Under the pieces are notes generated by a model, which searched no databases, was not told where the DNA came from, and was given only the letters and a program-made list of their open reading frames with translations. Positions 1 to 4,824 of a stretch of 5,482 nt of DNA are shown one piece after another. This DNA is from Microbacterium sp. (GTDB taxonomy: Bacteria > Actinomycetota > Actinomycetes > Actinomycetales > Microbacteriaceae), in assembly GCA_031286555.1 (NCBI GenBank), contig JAITUD010000400.1, forward strand, positions 1 through 5,482. The letters are read 5' to 3'. Both the position numbers and the translations under genes were made by a program. The stretch's first letter is position 1, and each line of letters opens with the position of its first letter.

Positions 1-25
1 CCTGGGGGTTCTGGGTGTCGCTCAT
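1..25 (-). CDS. N-terminal fragment of an unidentified gene (runs off left edge)
   Basis: Read on the minus strand from base 25, an ATG opens a frame MSDTQNPQ that continues beyond the window. Eight residues are too few to name a product. The start is supported by a TATGCT hexamer (bases 33-38) lying exactly 7 bases upstream, the spacing of a leaderless transcript, and by the empty 162-base gap up to the next gene. An in-frame ATG four codons upstream (bases 35-37) would give MLGAMSDTQNPQ, but it overlaps that hexamer and has no Shine-Dalgarno sequence. The large inverted repeat at 74-110 lies about 50 bases upstream and could regulate this gene. That a gene starts here is inferred from context. 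Confidence 0.45.
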
Positions 26-32
26 GGCCCCG

Positions 33-38
33 AGCATA
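33..38 (-). promoter_or_regulatory. putative -10 hexamer TATGCT for the left-edge gene
   Basis: TATGCT on the minus strand fits the actinobacterial TAnnnT -10 pattern and ends 7 bases before the ATG at 25. Transcription would then begin at or next to the start codon. No convincing -35 is visible. The match is short, but the same spacing recurs at three other starts in the window. Confidence 0.35.
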
Positions 39-73
39 TGAGGTGGGGCGGACGGTCGGTGGTGGTTCAGCGA

Positions 74-110
74 CTCACGCATTGATGCGCTGAGGGCATC
101 AATGCGTGAG
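74..110. repeat. perfect 15-bp inverted repeat, 7-base loop (operator or hairpin)
   Basis: CTCACGCATTGATGC (74-88) is repeated as its exact reverse complement at 96-110, separated by GCTGAGG. Each arm also holds a smaller palindrome, GCATTGATGC (79-88) and GCATCAATGC (96-105), so the element can equally be read as two protein-binding sites whose centres are 17 bp apart. It lies between the stop of the NRDE-like gene (188) and the left-edge gene start (25), both on the minus strand. No T-run follows on either strand, which argues against a classic intrinsic terminator, although actinobacterial terminators often lack one. An operator for the left-edge gene is my preferred reading. Confidence 0.7.
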
Positions 111-136
111 CGGCGCGAGAAGATGCGTCGCGGGCG

Positions 137-156
137 GGCTCCGCCATCGGAGGGCC
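137..156 (-). terminator. weak hairpin downstream of the NRDE-like gene
   Basis: CTCCG (139-143) and CGGAG (148-152) pair around a 4-base loop, and GG 137-138 can pair with CC 155-156 across a 2-base bulge. It lies about 30 bases past the minus-strand stop at 188. There is no T-tract. In GC-rich sequence such short stems arise often by chance, so this is a weak candidate only. Confidence 0.22.
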
Positions 157-187
157 AGGGTGCACGGGTGTGCGGGCCGACGCCCGT

Positions 188-859
188 TCAGTCCCAGTGG
201 CCGGGGCGCTGCAGCACGTGCGAGGTGACGGTCGCACCGTCGGGGCTGACCGCGGCGGTCGCGTAGAGCAGCGACAGAGTCGGGTAGCCGTGCGTCGTGT
301 TGTCGCGGATGATCGCGCGATCGTCGTCGGGGTCGAGCGCCGCGGTCTCCTGGAGCAGCGCGAGCCAGGCATCCGGATCGGCTGCCGCGAAACGCGGCAG
401 CCAGGCGGCGATCCGCGCCGTGCCAGGGTCGTCGAGGTCGTCGTGCGCGATCATGTGCACGCCGGGGTCGACCGGCGTCTCGCGCAGCGAGGCGCCGTCC
501 CAGCTGAGCACGCGGGAGCCCTCGGGCGCGACCTCGAGCAGGTTGAAGCCGTGCATGCGCGGAGAACCCTGCGGTGAGCGTCCGGCGACCGACTCCAGGG
601 CGAGCGAGCCGCGCGAGAGCGCCTGATCGGCCGGCAGGTCGAGCACGTCGGCCCGGTTGAGCAGCACGGCCAGGCGGCGGGATGCGGGGTCGACGGCGAG
701 CCAGGCGCCGCCTGCGCGGCGGTCGCGGATGCCGATCACGCCGGGGTAGGTGTCAGGCCACCAGGGGCCGAGATCGTCCCAGTCGCGCTGCGGGTCCTCA
801 TCGCGGACGGCGAGCAGCCGGGCCGAGCCCGGTTCGGTCTCGATCACGACGGTGCACAC
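188..859 (-). CDS. NRDE/TANGO2-like protein
   Basis: This 223-residue protein is recognised as a member of the NRDE superfamily (Ser/Thr-rich T10/TANGO2-type). Visible signatures are the Met-Cys start (Cys2, the residue expected to become N-terminal after Met removal), the motif region AVRDE at residues 17-21, PWWPD near 32-36, GGAWLAVD followed by LAVLLNRAD near 50-72, and HGFNLLEV in the middle. Eukaryotic relatives are linked to Golgi organisation and haem handling; the bacterial role is not established. No signal peptide or membrane segment is visible, so it is probably cytosolic. The start is GTG at 859: Cys directly follows it, as the family requires, and TAGACT (866-871) sits 6 bases upstream. 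The first residue of the NRDE motif is Val, not Asn. The small membrane protein gene ends 13 bases upstream on the same strand, so read-through transcription is also possible. Confidence 0.82.
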   Translation of the reverse strand: MCTVVIETEPGSARLLAVRDEDPQRDWDDLGPWWPDTYPGVIGIRDRRAGGAWLAVDPASRRLAVLLNRADVLDLPADQALSRGSLALESVAGRSPQGSPRMHGFNLLEVAPEGSRVLSWDGASLRETPVDPGVHMIAHDDLDDPGTARIAAWLPRFAAADPDAWLALLQETAALDPDDDRAIIRDNTTHGYPTLSLLYATAAVSPDGATVTSHVLQRPGHWD

Positions 860-865
860 GCCGCC

Positions 866-871
866 AGTCTA
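866..871 (-). promoter_or_regulatory. putative -10 hexamer TAGACT for the NRDE-like gene
   Basis: On the minus strand TAGACT ends 6 bases before the GTG start at 859. This is the placement expected if the mRNA starts at the GTG. No Shine-Dalgarno sequence is present in the 13-base gap, which supports a leaderless start. The hexamer begins just after the stop codon of the upstream small gene. No good -35 is visible. Confidence 0.4.
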
Positions 872-872
872 T

Positions 873-1001
873 TCAGCGACCGGAGCTCGGCACCCGGGAC
901 CAGTCCGTGGGGGCGGCCCGGTAGCCGTCGCGACGGAGCTCGACGACGGTGGAGATGAGACCCCACAGGGCCACTGCGCTGAGAAGAATCACGATGAACA
1001 T
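873..1001 (-). CDS. small single-span membrane protein, 42 residues
   Basis: Reading from ATG at 1001 gives a 42-residue protein starting MFIVILLSAVALWGLISTVV. Residues 2-20 form one hydrophobic helix long enough to cross the membrane. The tail is charged and soluble, with the motif RRDGYRAAPTDW at residues 23-34. The Arg pair just after the helix predicts a cytoplasmic C terminus. From memory, short proteins with a hydrophobic N terminus and a DGYR..PT tail are common unannotated ORFs in Microbacteriaceae; I cannot confirm this here. Codon use is normal GC-rich, and the stop lies 13 bases before the NRDE-like gene. TAGCGT (1009-1014) lies 7 bases upstream of the ATG, suggesting a leaderless start. 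Function is unknown. The gene is short enough to be missed by standard gene callers. Confidence 0.72.
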   Translation of the reverse strand: MFIVILLSAVALWGLISTVVELRRDGYRAAPTDWSRVPSSGR

Positions 1002-1008
1002 GGCAGTA

Positions 1009-1014
1009 ACGCTA
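1009..1014 (-). promoter_or_regulatory. putative -10 hexamer TAGCGT for the small membrane protein
   Basis: TAGCGT on the minus strand fits TAnnnT and is 7 bases from the ATG at 1001. No Shine-Dalgarno sequence precedes that ATG. The region where its -35 would lie overlaps the palindrome at 1031-1042, so that palindrome could control both directions of transcription. Confidence 0.4.
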
Positions 1015-1030
1015 CGTCTGGTGGAAAAAG

Positions 1031-1042
1031 GCCACGAGTGGC
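1031..1042. promoter_or_regulatory. palindrome GCCACGAGTGGC in the divergent promoter region
   Basis: Five-base arms GCCAC/GTGGC flank a 2-base centre. The element lies between the minus-strand small gene and the plus-strand GlxA-type regulator. It overlaps the likely -35 area of the former and abuts a possible extended -10 for the latter (TGG-CATGAT, 1039-1047). It could be an operator, but 5-bp arms are common by chance in this base composition. Confidence 0.3.
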
Positions 1043-1090
1043 ATGATGGACAGCAATCGCAGGAAAACTGCCAACCTGAATCGAGTGTCG

Positions 1091-2056
1091 ATGAAGACCG
1101 TCGCGTGCATCATCCAGCCGGGGTTCGCCCCCTTCGAATTCGGCATCGCCTGCGAGGTGTTCGGCCTCGACCGCTCCGATGACGGCGTGCCGAACTTCGA
1201 CTTCCGGGTGGTCGCCGCGGACGCCGGCGAGGTGCCGTCCAAGCTGGGCTTCACCGTCGGGGGAGTGGGCGACCTCTCCTTCGCGCGCGAGGCGGACGTT
1301 CTCGTGCTCTGCCCGTTCCCCAAGGAGCAGTGGGATTCGGTCGATCCCCGCATCCTCGACGTGATCCGCGACGCGGGCGAGCGCGGCGCGTGGATACTCA
1401 GCGAGTGCAGCGGCGTGTTCGCACTCGCCGAGGCCGGGGTGCTCGACGGGCGCCGCGTGACCACGCACTGGATGTACTCCGACGTGCTGGCCGAGCGGTA
1501 TCCCGCGGTCACCGTCGACCCCGACGTGCTCTTCGTGCACGACGGCCGCATCATCACCAGCGCCGGCACCGCGGCCGGCATCGACGCCTGCCTGTCGCTG
1601 CTGCGCATCGAGCTGGGTGCGGAGCTGACCAACCGGATCGCCCGGCGCATGGTCGTGCCCCCGCAGCGCGACGGCGGACAGGCGCAGTTCATCGACCGGC
1701 CGATCCCCGTCGTCGCCGAGGCCTCTCTGTCGAGCCTGGCCAGCTGGGCGGTCGAGCACCTCGACGAGGACCTCTCGGTGGAGAGGCTCTCCGCGCACGC
1801 GCACATGTCGCCGCGCACCTTCGCCCGGCGGTTCAAGGCCGAGCACGGCGTCACCCCGGCGGTGTGGCTCACGAGGCAGCGGGTCATCCAGGCGCAGCGG
1901 ATGCTGGAGCGCACAGACGAGGGCATCGATCAGATCGCAGCGGAGTGCGGGTTCGGCTCGGCGGCCGTGCTGCGGCAGAACTTCGCGCGCATCGTCGGCA
2001 CCAGCCCCACCGCGTACCGGGCGACGTTCAGCTGTGTCGAGGCTCCGGCCGCCTGA
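1091..2056 (+). CDS. GlxA-family transcriptional regulator (DJ-1/PfpI-like domain plus AraC HTH)
   Basis: From ATG 1091 this is a 321-residue protein, normal for the family. Residues 1-175 form a DJ-1/PfpI (class I glutamine amidotransferase-like) domain. The nucleophile-elbow region is SECSGVFALAEAGVLDGRR at about 104-122, with Cys106 in the usual position, then TTHW (124-127) and the conserved stretch GRIITSAGTAAGIDACL (152-168). Residues 213-313 are an AraC/XylS DNA-binding domain: a first helix-turn-helix at about 228-250 (LSVERLSAHAHMSPRTFARRF) and a second at about 278-300, ending in the family signature GTSPTAYR. The N-terminal domain probably senses a small ligand, not acting as an enzyme; the ligand and target genes are unknown. 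The start is uncertain: the frame stays open to ATG 1043, and GTG 1085 has CAACCT 7 bases upstream. None has a good Shine-Dalgarno sequence. It is transcribed away from the small membrane protein gene, and coaBC begins 41 bases after its stop. Confidence 0.9.
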   Translation: MKTVACIIQPGFAPFEFGIACEVFGLDRSDDGVPNFDFRVVAADAGEVPSKLGFTVGGVGDLSFAREADVLVLCPFPKEQWDSVDPRILDVIRDAGERGAWILSECSGVFALAEAGVLDGRRVTTHWMYSDVLAERYPAVTVDPDVLFVHDGRIITSAGTAAGIDACLSLLRIELGAELTNRIARRMVVPPQRDGGQAQFIDRPIPVVAEASLSSLASWAVEHLDEDLSVERLSAHAHMSPRTFARRFKAEHGVTPAVWLTRQRVIQAQRMLERTDEGIDQIAAECGFGSAAVLRQNFARIVGTSPTAYRATFSCVEAPAA

Positions 2057-2084
2057 CCCCGAAGCGCGAGATCGGCAACTGAGG

Positions 2085-2090
2085 CAGACT
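2085..2090 (+). promoter_or_regulatory. putative -10 hexamer CAGACT for coaBC
   Basis: CAGACT ends 7 bases before the GTG at 2098. It shares AGACT with the hexamer ahead of the NRDE-like gene. The purine-rich TGAGGGC between hexamer and start could resemble a Shine-Dalgarno sequence, but it sits too close to the GTG (about 1 base). A leaderless start is therefore favoured. No -35 is visible. Confidence 0.35.
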
Positions 2091-2097
2091 TGAGGGC

Positions 2098-3303
2098 GTG
2101 AACATCGTCGTCGGGGTCACGGGCGGGATCGCCGCCTACAAGGCCGTGCACCTGGTCCGGCTGCTGACAAAGGGGGGGCACGACGTCACCGTCATCCCGA
2201 CCGAGGACGCATTGCGCTTCGTGGGGCTGCCCACCTGGGAGGCGCTCAGTCGCAACCCGGTGACCACGAGCGTGCACGAGGACGTGGCTCGCGTGCGGCA
2301 CGTCGCACTCGGGCAGGGCGCCGACCTGGTCGTGATCGCCCCCGCCACTGCCAACACCATCGCGAAGATGGCCGCCGGCATCGCCGACGACCTGCTCGGC
2401 ACCACGCTGCTCGCCACCGAGGCGCCGGTGGTGATCGCCCCGGCGAGGCACGCCGAGATGTGGCGGCATCCGGCCACCCGGGCTAACATCCGCACGCTGC
2501 GCGAGCGCGGCGTGATCATCGTCGGCCCCGCCGAGGGCGAACTGGCCGGCGGCGACTCCGGCCCAGGCCGGATGTCCGAGCCGGAGCAGATCCTGGATGC
2601 CGCGCACGCGGCGCTCGCGCCGCAGGACCTGGCCGGGCTGACCGTGGCCGTGTCGGCCGGGGGGACCCGCGAGCCGATCGACCCGGTGCGCTTCCTCGGC
2701 AACCGCTCCAGCGGGCGGCAGGGCGTCGCGCTCGCGGCATCCGCCGCTGCGCGGGGAGCCGATGTGGTGCTCGTCGCGGCGAACGTCGAACAGGACGTGC
2801 TCGCGGATGCCCGGCATCCGAGCATCCGCGTCGAGGATGTGGAGACCGCGGCCCAGCTGGCCGACGCGATGCGCGCTGTCGCTCAGGATGCGGACGTGAT
2901 CGTGATGGCCGCCGCCGTCGCGGACTATCGTCCGGCCGAGGCCGCGACGGAGAAGCTGACGAAGGAGGACGGCCTGCTCACGCGCATCGACCTCGTCGAG
3001 AACGAGGACGTGGTCGCGGGCCTCGCGGCGAACCGCCCTGGCGAGCAGACGATCGTCGCCTTCGCGGCCGAGACGCTCGCCGATCCCGAGCAGCGCCGCG
3101 AGCGCGCCCGGCGCAAGAGGGAGCGCAAGGGCGTCGACCTGCTCGCGGTGAACCGCGCCGATGCCGCGCACGGCTTCGAGCGCGCCGACAACGCGGTCGA
3201 GATCATCGGCGACGGTGGTGAGGTCGTCGCCGAGCGCGCAGGCACCAAGACTGAGGTCGCCGATGCGATCTGGGATGCGGTGCTCGTCCACCGCGCAGAG
3301 TGA
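2098..3303 (+). CDS. coaBC: bifunctional phosphopantothenoylcysteine decarboxylase / phosphopantothenate-cysteine ligase
   Basis: CoaBC (Dfp) joins cysteine to 4'-phosphopantothenate (CoaB) and decarboxylates the product to 4'-phosphopantetheine (CoaC), two cytosolic steps of coenzyme A synthesis. The length, 401 residues, is typical. The FMN-binding CoaC domain occupies residues 1-175: VTGGIAAYK (7-15), catalytic His68 in RHVALGQGADLVVIAPATAN, ADDLLGT (96-102), and the flap GDSGPGRMSEP (152-162). The CoaB domain starts near 180: SAGGTREPIDPVRFLGNRSSG (186-206), AAAVADYRPA (271-280), then a Lys pair in EKLTK (285-289), and VNRADAAHGF near 351-360. The motif normally written PxMNxxMW reads PARHAEMW (115-122). 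His in place of Asn is, as I recall, usual in actinobacteria, but Arg117 replaces a Met. The start is GTG 2098, where the conserved MNIVVGVTGGIAAYK begins. The gene lies 41 bases after the regulator. Confidence 0.96.
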   Translation: MNIVVGVTGGIAAYKAVHLVRLLTKGGHDVTVIPTEDALRFVGLPTWEALSRNPVTTSVHEDVARVRHVALGQGADLVVIAPATANTIAKMAAGIADDLLGTTLLATEAPVVIAPARHAEMWRHPATRANIRTLRERGVIIVGPAEGELAGGDSGPGRMSEPEQILDAAHAALAPQDLAGLTVAVSAGGTREPIDPVRFLGNRSSGRQGVALAASAAARGADVVLVAANVEQDVLADARHPSIRVEDVETAAQLADAMRAVAQDADVIVMAAAVADYRPAEAATEKLTKEDGLLTRIDLVENEDVVAGLAANRPGEQTIVAFAAETLADPEQRRERARRKRERKGVDLLAVNRADAAHGFERADNAVEIIGDGGEVVAERAGTKTEVADAIWDAVLVHRAE

Positions 3304-3321
3304 CCGGGTACAGTTGCCCGC

Positions 3322-3341
3322 TGGCGCGCCCCGAAGCGCCA
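3322..3341 (+). terminator. possible terminator hairpin after coaBC
   Basis: TGGCGC (3322-3327) and GCGCCA (3336-3341) are exact complements around an 8-base loop, 18 bases after the coaBC stop. A short T-run (CTTTT, about 3349-3353) lies 8 bases downstream, further than in a textbook intrinsic terminator. Its place before a separate promoter/operator region makes it reasonable, but the stem is short. Confidence 0.4.
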
Positions 3342-3344
3342 CGC

Positions 3345-3350
3345 TAAACT
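3345..3350 (+). promoter_or_regulatory. possible -10 hexamer TAAACT for the CoA-ester lyase gene
   Basis: TAAACT matches TATAAT at 4 of 6 positions and lies in an AT-rich break at 3343-3370. Transcription would start near 3357, directly before the two palindromes at 3360-3386. No good -35 exists at the right distance. TACTGT (3356-3361) is an alternative -10. Confidence 0.3.
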
Positions 3351-3359
3351 TTTCGTACT

Positions 3360-3371
3360 GTAGAAATCTAC
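3360..3371. promoter_or_regulatory. palindrome GTAGAAATCTAC in the lyase promoter
   Basis: Arms GTAGA/TCTAC flank AA. It directly abuts the TTCC-N7-GGAA site at 3372-3386, so the 27 bases from 3360 to 3386 form two back-to-back palindromes just downstream of the likely transcription start. This stretch is also markedly more AT-rich than its surroundings. It may be a second operator or part of a larger repressor footprint. Confidence 0.4.
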
Positions 3372-3386
3372 TTCCATGAAATGGAA
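3372..3386. promoter_or_regulatory. TTCC-N7-GGAA operator, copy 1 (lyase gene)
   Basis: TTCCATGAAATGGAA is a perfect inverted repeat of 6-base arms (TTCCAT/ATGGAA) around GAA. It matches the site at 4825-4839 before uraD at 11 of 15 positions, including both TTCC/GGAA ends, and both copies continue with TC. I checked every TTCC in the window and found no third copy. A 15-bp palindrome of this type would suit a dimeric repressor such as an IclR- or GntR-family protein; the family is inference, and no such gene is in the window. Confidence 0.55.
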
Positions 3387-3392
3387 TCTCAA

Positions 3393-4253
3393 ATGAATGC
3401 TCCGCTGCCCGCCTCGACCACGCGCGAGATCGCGCCCGAGCTGGCCCGTTCCTGGCTGCTCGTCGCGGCGACGCGCCCCGAGACCTTCGACGATGCCGCC
3501 GCGTCCCACGCCGACGCCGTCGTGCTCGACATCGAGGACGCCGTCGACGCCAGTCACAAGGACGAGGCCCGCGAGGACGTCATCCGCTGGCTGAACACCG
3601 AGGGCAACAGCGCCTGGGTGCGCATCAACGACGCCACCAGCGACCACTGGAGCGCCGACCTCGAGGGCCTGCGCTCGGCGGCAGGCCTGAAGGGCGTCAT
3701 GCTCGCCAAGACCGAGTTCGGCAGCCAGGTGGAGGACACCTTCAACCGCCTCGGCGCCCGGGTCCCCGTCGTCGCGCTCGTGGAGTCCGCGATCGGCATC
3801 GAGAACGCCACCGAGATCGCCCGCGCCAAGGGCGCTTTCCGCCTGGCCTTCGGCAGCGGCGACTTCCGGCGCGACACCGGCATGTCCGCCGACCGCGAGG
3901 CGATGGCCTACCCGCGCGCCCGCCTGGTGATCTCCAGCCGCGCCGGCGGCCTGCCCGGCCCGATCGACGGCCCCACCGTCGGCTCGAGCCACCCGATCCT
4001 GCGCGAGCAGTCCGCGATCACCGTGTCGATGGGCATGACCGGCAAGCTCTGTCTGCAGACCGACCAGACGCCCGTCGTGAACGAGGTCATCAGCCCCACC
4101 CGCACCGACGTCGAGTGGGCGTACGAGTTCCTCGAGGACTTCGACGCCCGCGGCCGCATCGTGCGCGACGGCAGCGACCTGCCGCGCCTGGGGCGTGCCC
4201 GCAAGATCATGCAGCTCGCAGAGGCCTTCGGCGTCACGCCGAACGGCCGCTGA
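3393..4253 (+). CDS. CitE/HpcH-type CoA-ester lyase family protein
   Basis: A 286-residue member of the HpcH/HpaI aldolase/citrate lyase beta superfamily. These Mg2+-dependent TIM-barrel enzymes cleave or hydrolyse CoA thioesters such as malyl-, beta-methylmalyl- or citramalyl-CoA. Motifs (numbered from ATG 3393): SWLLVAATRPETF (20-32), the ADAVVLDIEDAVD strand (40-52), WVRIN with Arg77, GVMLAKTEF (101-109), VALVESAIGIENA with Glu131 as the expected metal ligand, and LAFGSGDFRRDTG with Asp157 as the second ligand, then RAGGLPGPIDGPTV (183-196). The C-terminal region reads MGMTGKLCLQTDQTPVVN, without the IHP motif usual after GK. The substrate is therefore undetermined. ATG 3393 is preferred because a weak GGAA lies 6 bases upstream; ATG 3381, in frame, lies inside the operator palindrome and has no ribosome site. 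The gene shares its operator motif with uraD, hinting at a role near glyoxylate metabolism. bcp follows after 33 bases and may be co-transcribed. Confidence 0.88.
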   Translation: MNAPLPASTTREIAPELARSWLLVAATRPETFDDAAASHADAVVLDIEDAVDASHKDEAREDVIRWLNTEGNSAWVRINDATSDHWSADLEGLRSAAGLKGVMLAKTEFGSQVEDTFNRLGARVPVVALVESAIGIENATEIARAKGAFRLAFGSGDFRRDTGMSADREAMAYPRARLVISSRAGGLPGPIDGPTVGSSHPILREQSAITVSMGMTGKLCLQTDQTPVVNEVISPTRTDVEWAYEFLEDFDARGRIVRDGSDLPRLGRARKIMQLAEAFGVTPNGR

Positions 4254-4286
4254 GCGACCATCCCTGTCGAAGTAGAAGGAGACACC

Positions 4287-4754
4287 ATGACCGAACGACT
4301 CTCCGCGGGCGACGCCGCCCCCGCATTCACCCTCTCCGATGCCGAGGGCGTCACGACCTCGCTCTCGGACTACCGCGGCAAGAACGTCGTCGTGTACTTC
4401 TACCCGAAGGCCGCGACCCCGGGCTGCACCACCGAGGCCTGCGACTTCCGTGACAACCTGTCGTCGCTCGCCGCCGCCGGCTACGCCGTCGTGGGCGTCT
4501 CGCCCGACGAGGTCGCCGACATCAAGTCGTTCTCGGATGCCGAGGGGCTGACCTTCCCGCTGCTGGCAGACACCGACGCGTCCGTTGCGCGCGCCTGGGG
4601 CGTGTGGGGCGAGAAGACCGTGGGCGACCGCACGTTCGACGGCGTCATCCGCTCGACCTTCGTGCTGGACGGCGAGGGCGTCGTGCAGCGTGCCGAGTAC
4701 GGCGTCGAGGCGACCGGCCACGTGGCCCGTCTGCGCGCCGAGCTCGGAGTCTGA
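4287..4754 (+). CDS. bcp: thioredoxin-dependent thiol peroxidase (Bcp/PrxQ peroxiredoxin)
   Basis: A 155-residue peroxiredoxin of the Bcp/PrxQ subfamily, which reduces hydrogen peroxide and organic hydroperoxides in the cytosol using thioredoxin. The active-site motif PxxxTxxC is PKAATPGC (40-47), giving peroxidatic Cys47. Cys52 in TTEACDFRD is the resolving cysteine in the same helix, the typical PrxQ arrangement. Arg122 in IRSTFVLDGEG is the conserved active-site arginine. VVGVSPDEVADIKSF (68-82) and FPLLADTD (90-97) are also family-typical. Length and both cysteines are intact, so it should be active. The ATG at 4287 has a strong GAAGGAG Shine-Dalgarno (4275-4281) at 5 bases. It lies 33 bases after the lyase stop with no hairpin between, so the two may share a transcript, which would tie the peroxidase to the lyase operator. 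A strong hairpin follows at 4761. Confidence 0.96.
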   Translation: MTERLSAGDAAPAFTLSDAEGVTTSLSDYRGKNVVVYFYPKAATPGCTTEACDFRDNLSSLAAAGYAVVGVSPDEVADIKSFSDAEGLTFPLLADTDASVARAWGVWGEKTVGDRTFDGVIRSTFVLDGEGVVQRAEYGVEATGHVARLRAELGV

Positions 4755-4760
4755 GATTAT

Positions 4761-4790
4761 GCCGGGGCGGGCTTGACATCCCGCCCCGGC
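4761..4790 (+). terminator. strong GC hairpin terminator after bcp
   Basis: GCCGGGGCGGG (4761-4771) and CCCGCCCCGGC (4780-4790) are perfect 11-base complements around the 8-base loop CTTGACAT, beginning 6 bases after the bcp stop. There is no T-tract, as is common in actinobacterial terminators. The loop contains TTGACA, which also appears to serve as the -35 of the uraD promoter. Confidence 0.75.
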
Positions 4791-4801
4791 CACCTCATAC
4801 T
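4773..4801 (+). promoter_or_regulatory. predicted uraD promoter (-35 TTGACA, 17 bp, -10 CATACT)
   Basis: TTGACA (4773-4778) is a perfect sigma-70-type -35, and CATACT (4796-4801) matches TATAAT at 4 of 6, with the optimal 17-bp spacer. Transcription would start near 4808, leaving a leader of about 100 bases before uraD. The -35 lies in the loop, and the spacer covers the descending arm, of the preceding terminator. The TTCC-N7-GGAA operator lies about 17 bases after the predicted start, which suits repression by roadblock. Confidence 0.6.
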
Positions 4802-4824
4802 AATTACGCATGCTGAAACAACAG

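Noticed and set aside
1..25. Assigning the left-edge gene to a family such as catalase from its MSDTQNPQ start
   Set aside because: Eight low-complexity residues cannot distinguish families, so I left it unnamed.
989..1926. Two overlapping minus-strand frames opposite the GlxA-type regulator
   Set aside because: Both are mirror frames of an intact, recognisable AraC-type gene. The real minus-strand gene here is the short one at 873-1001.
2057..2097. Possible terminator between the regulator and coaBC
   Set aside because: I find no stem of useful length in these 41 bases. The CCCCGAAGCGC word shared with 3330-3339 appears coincidental.
1930..3342. Long minus-strand open frame of 470 codons opposite coaBC
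   Set aside because: It is antisense to a clearly recognised coaBC gene. Long antisense frames are expected in GC-rich coding DNA, and the translation shows no known fold.
2925..4793. Minus-strand open frame of 622 codons opposite the lyase and bcp
   Set aside because: It crosses three verified plus-strand features and the terminator. Its composition (Gly, Ala, Arg, Asp and His rich) is that of a shadow frame.
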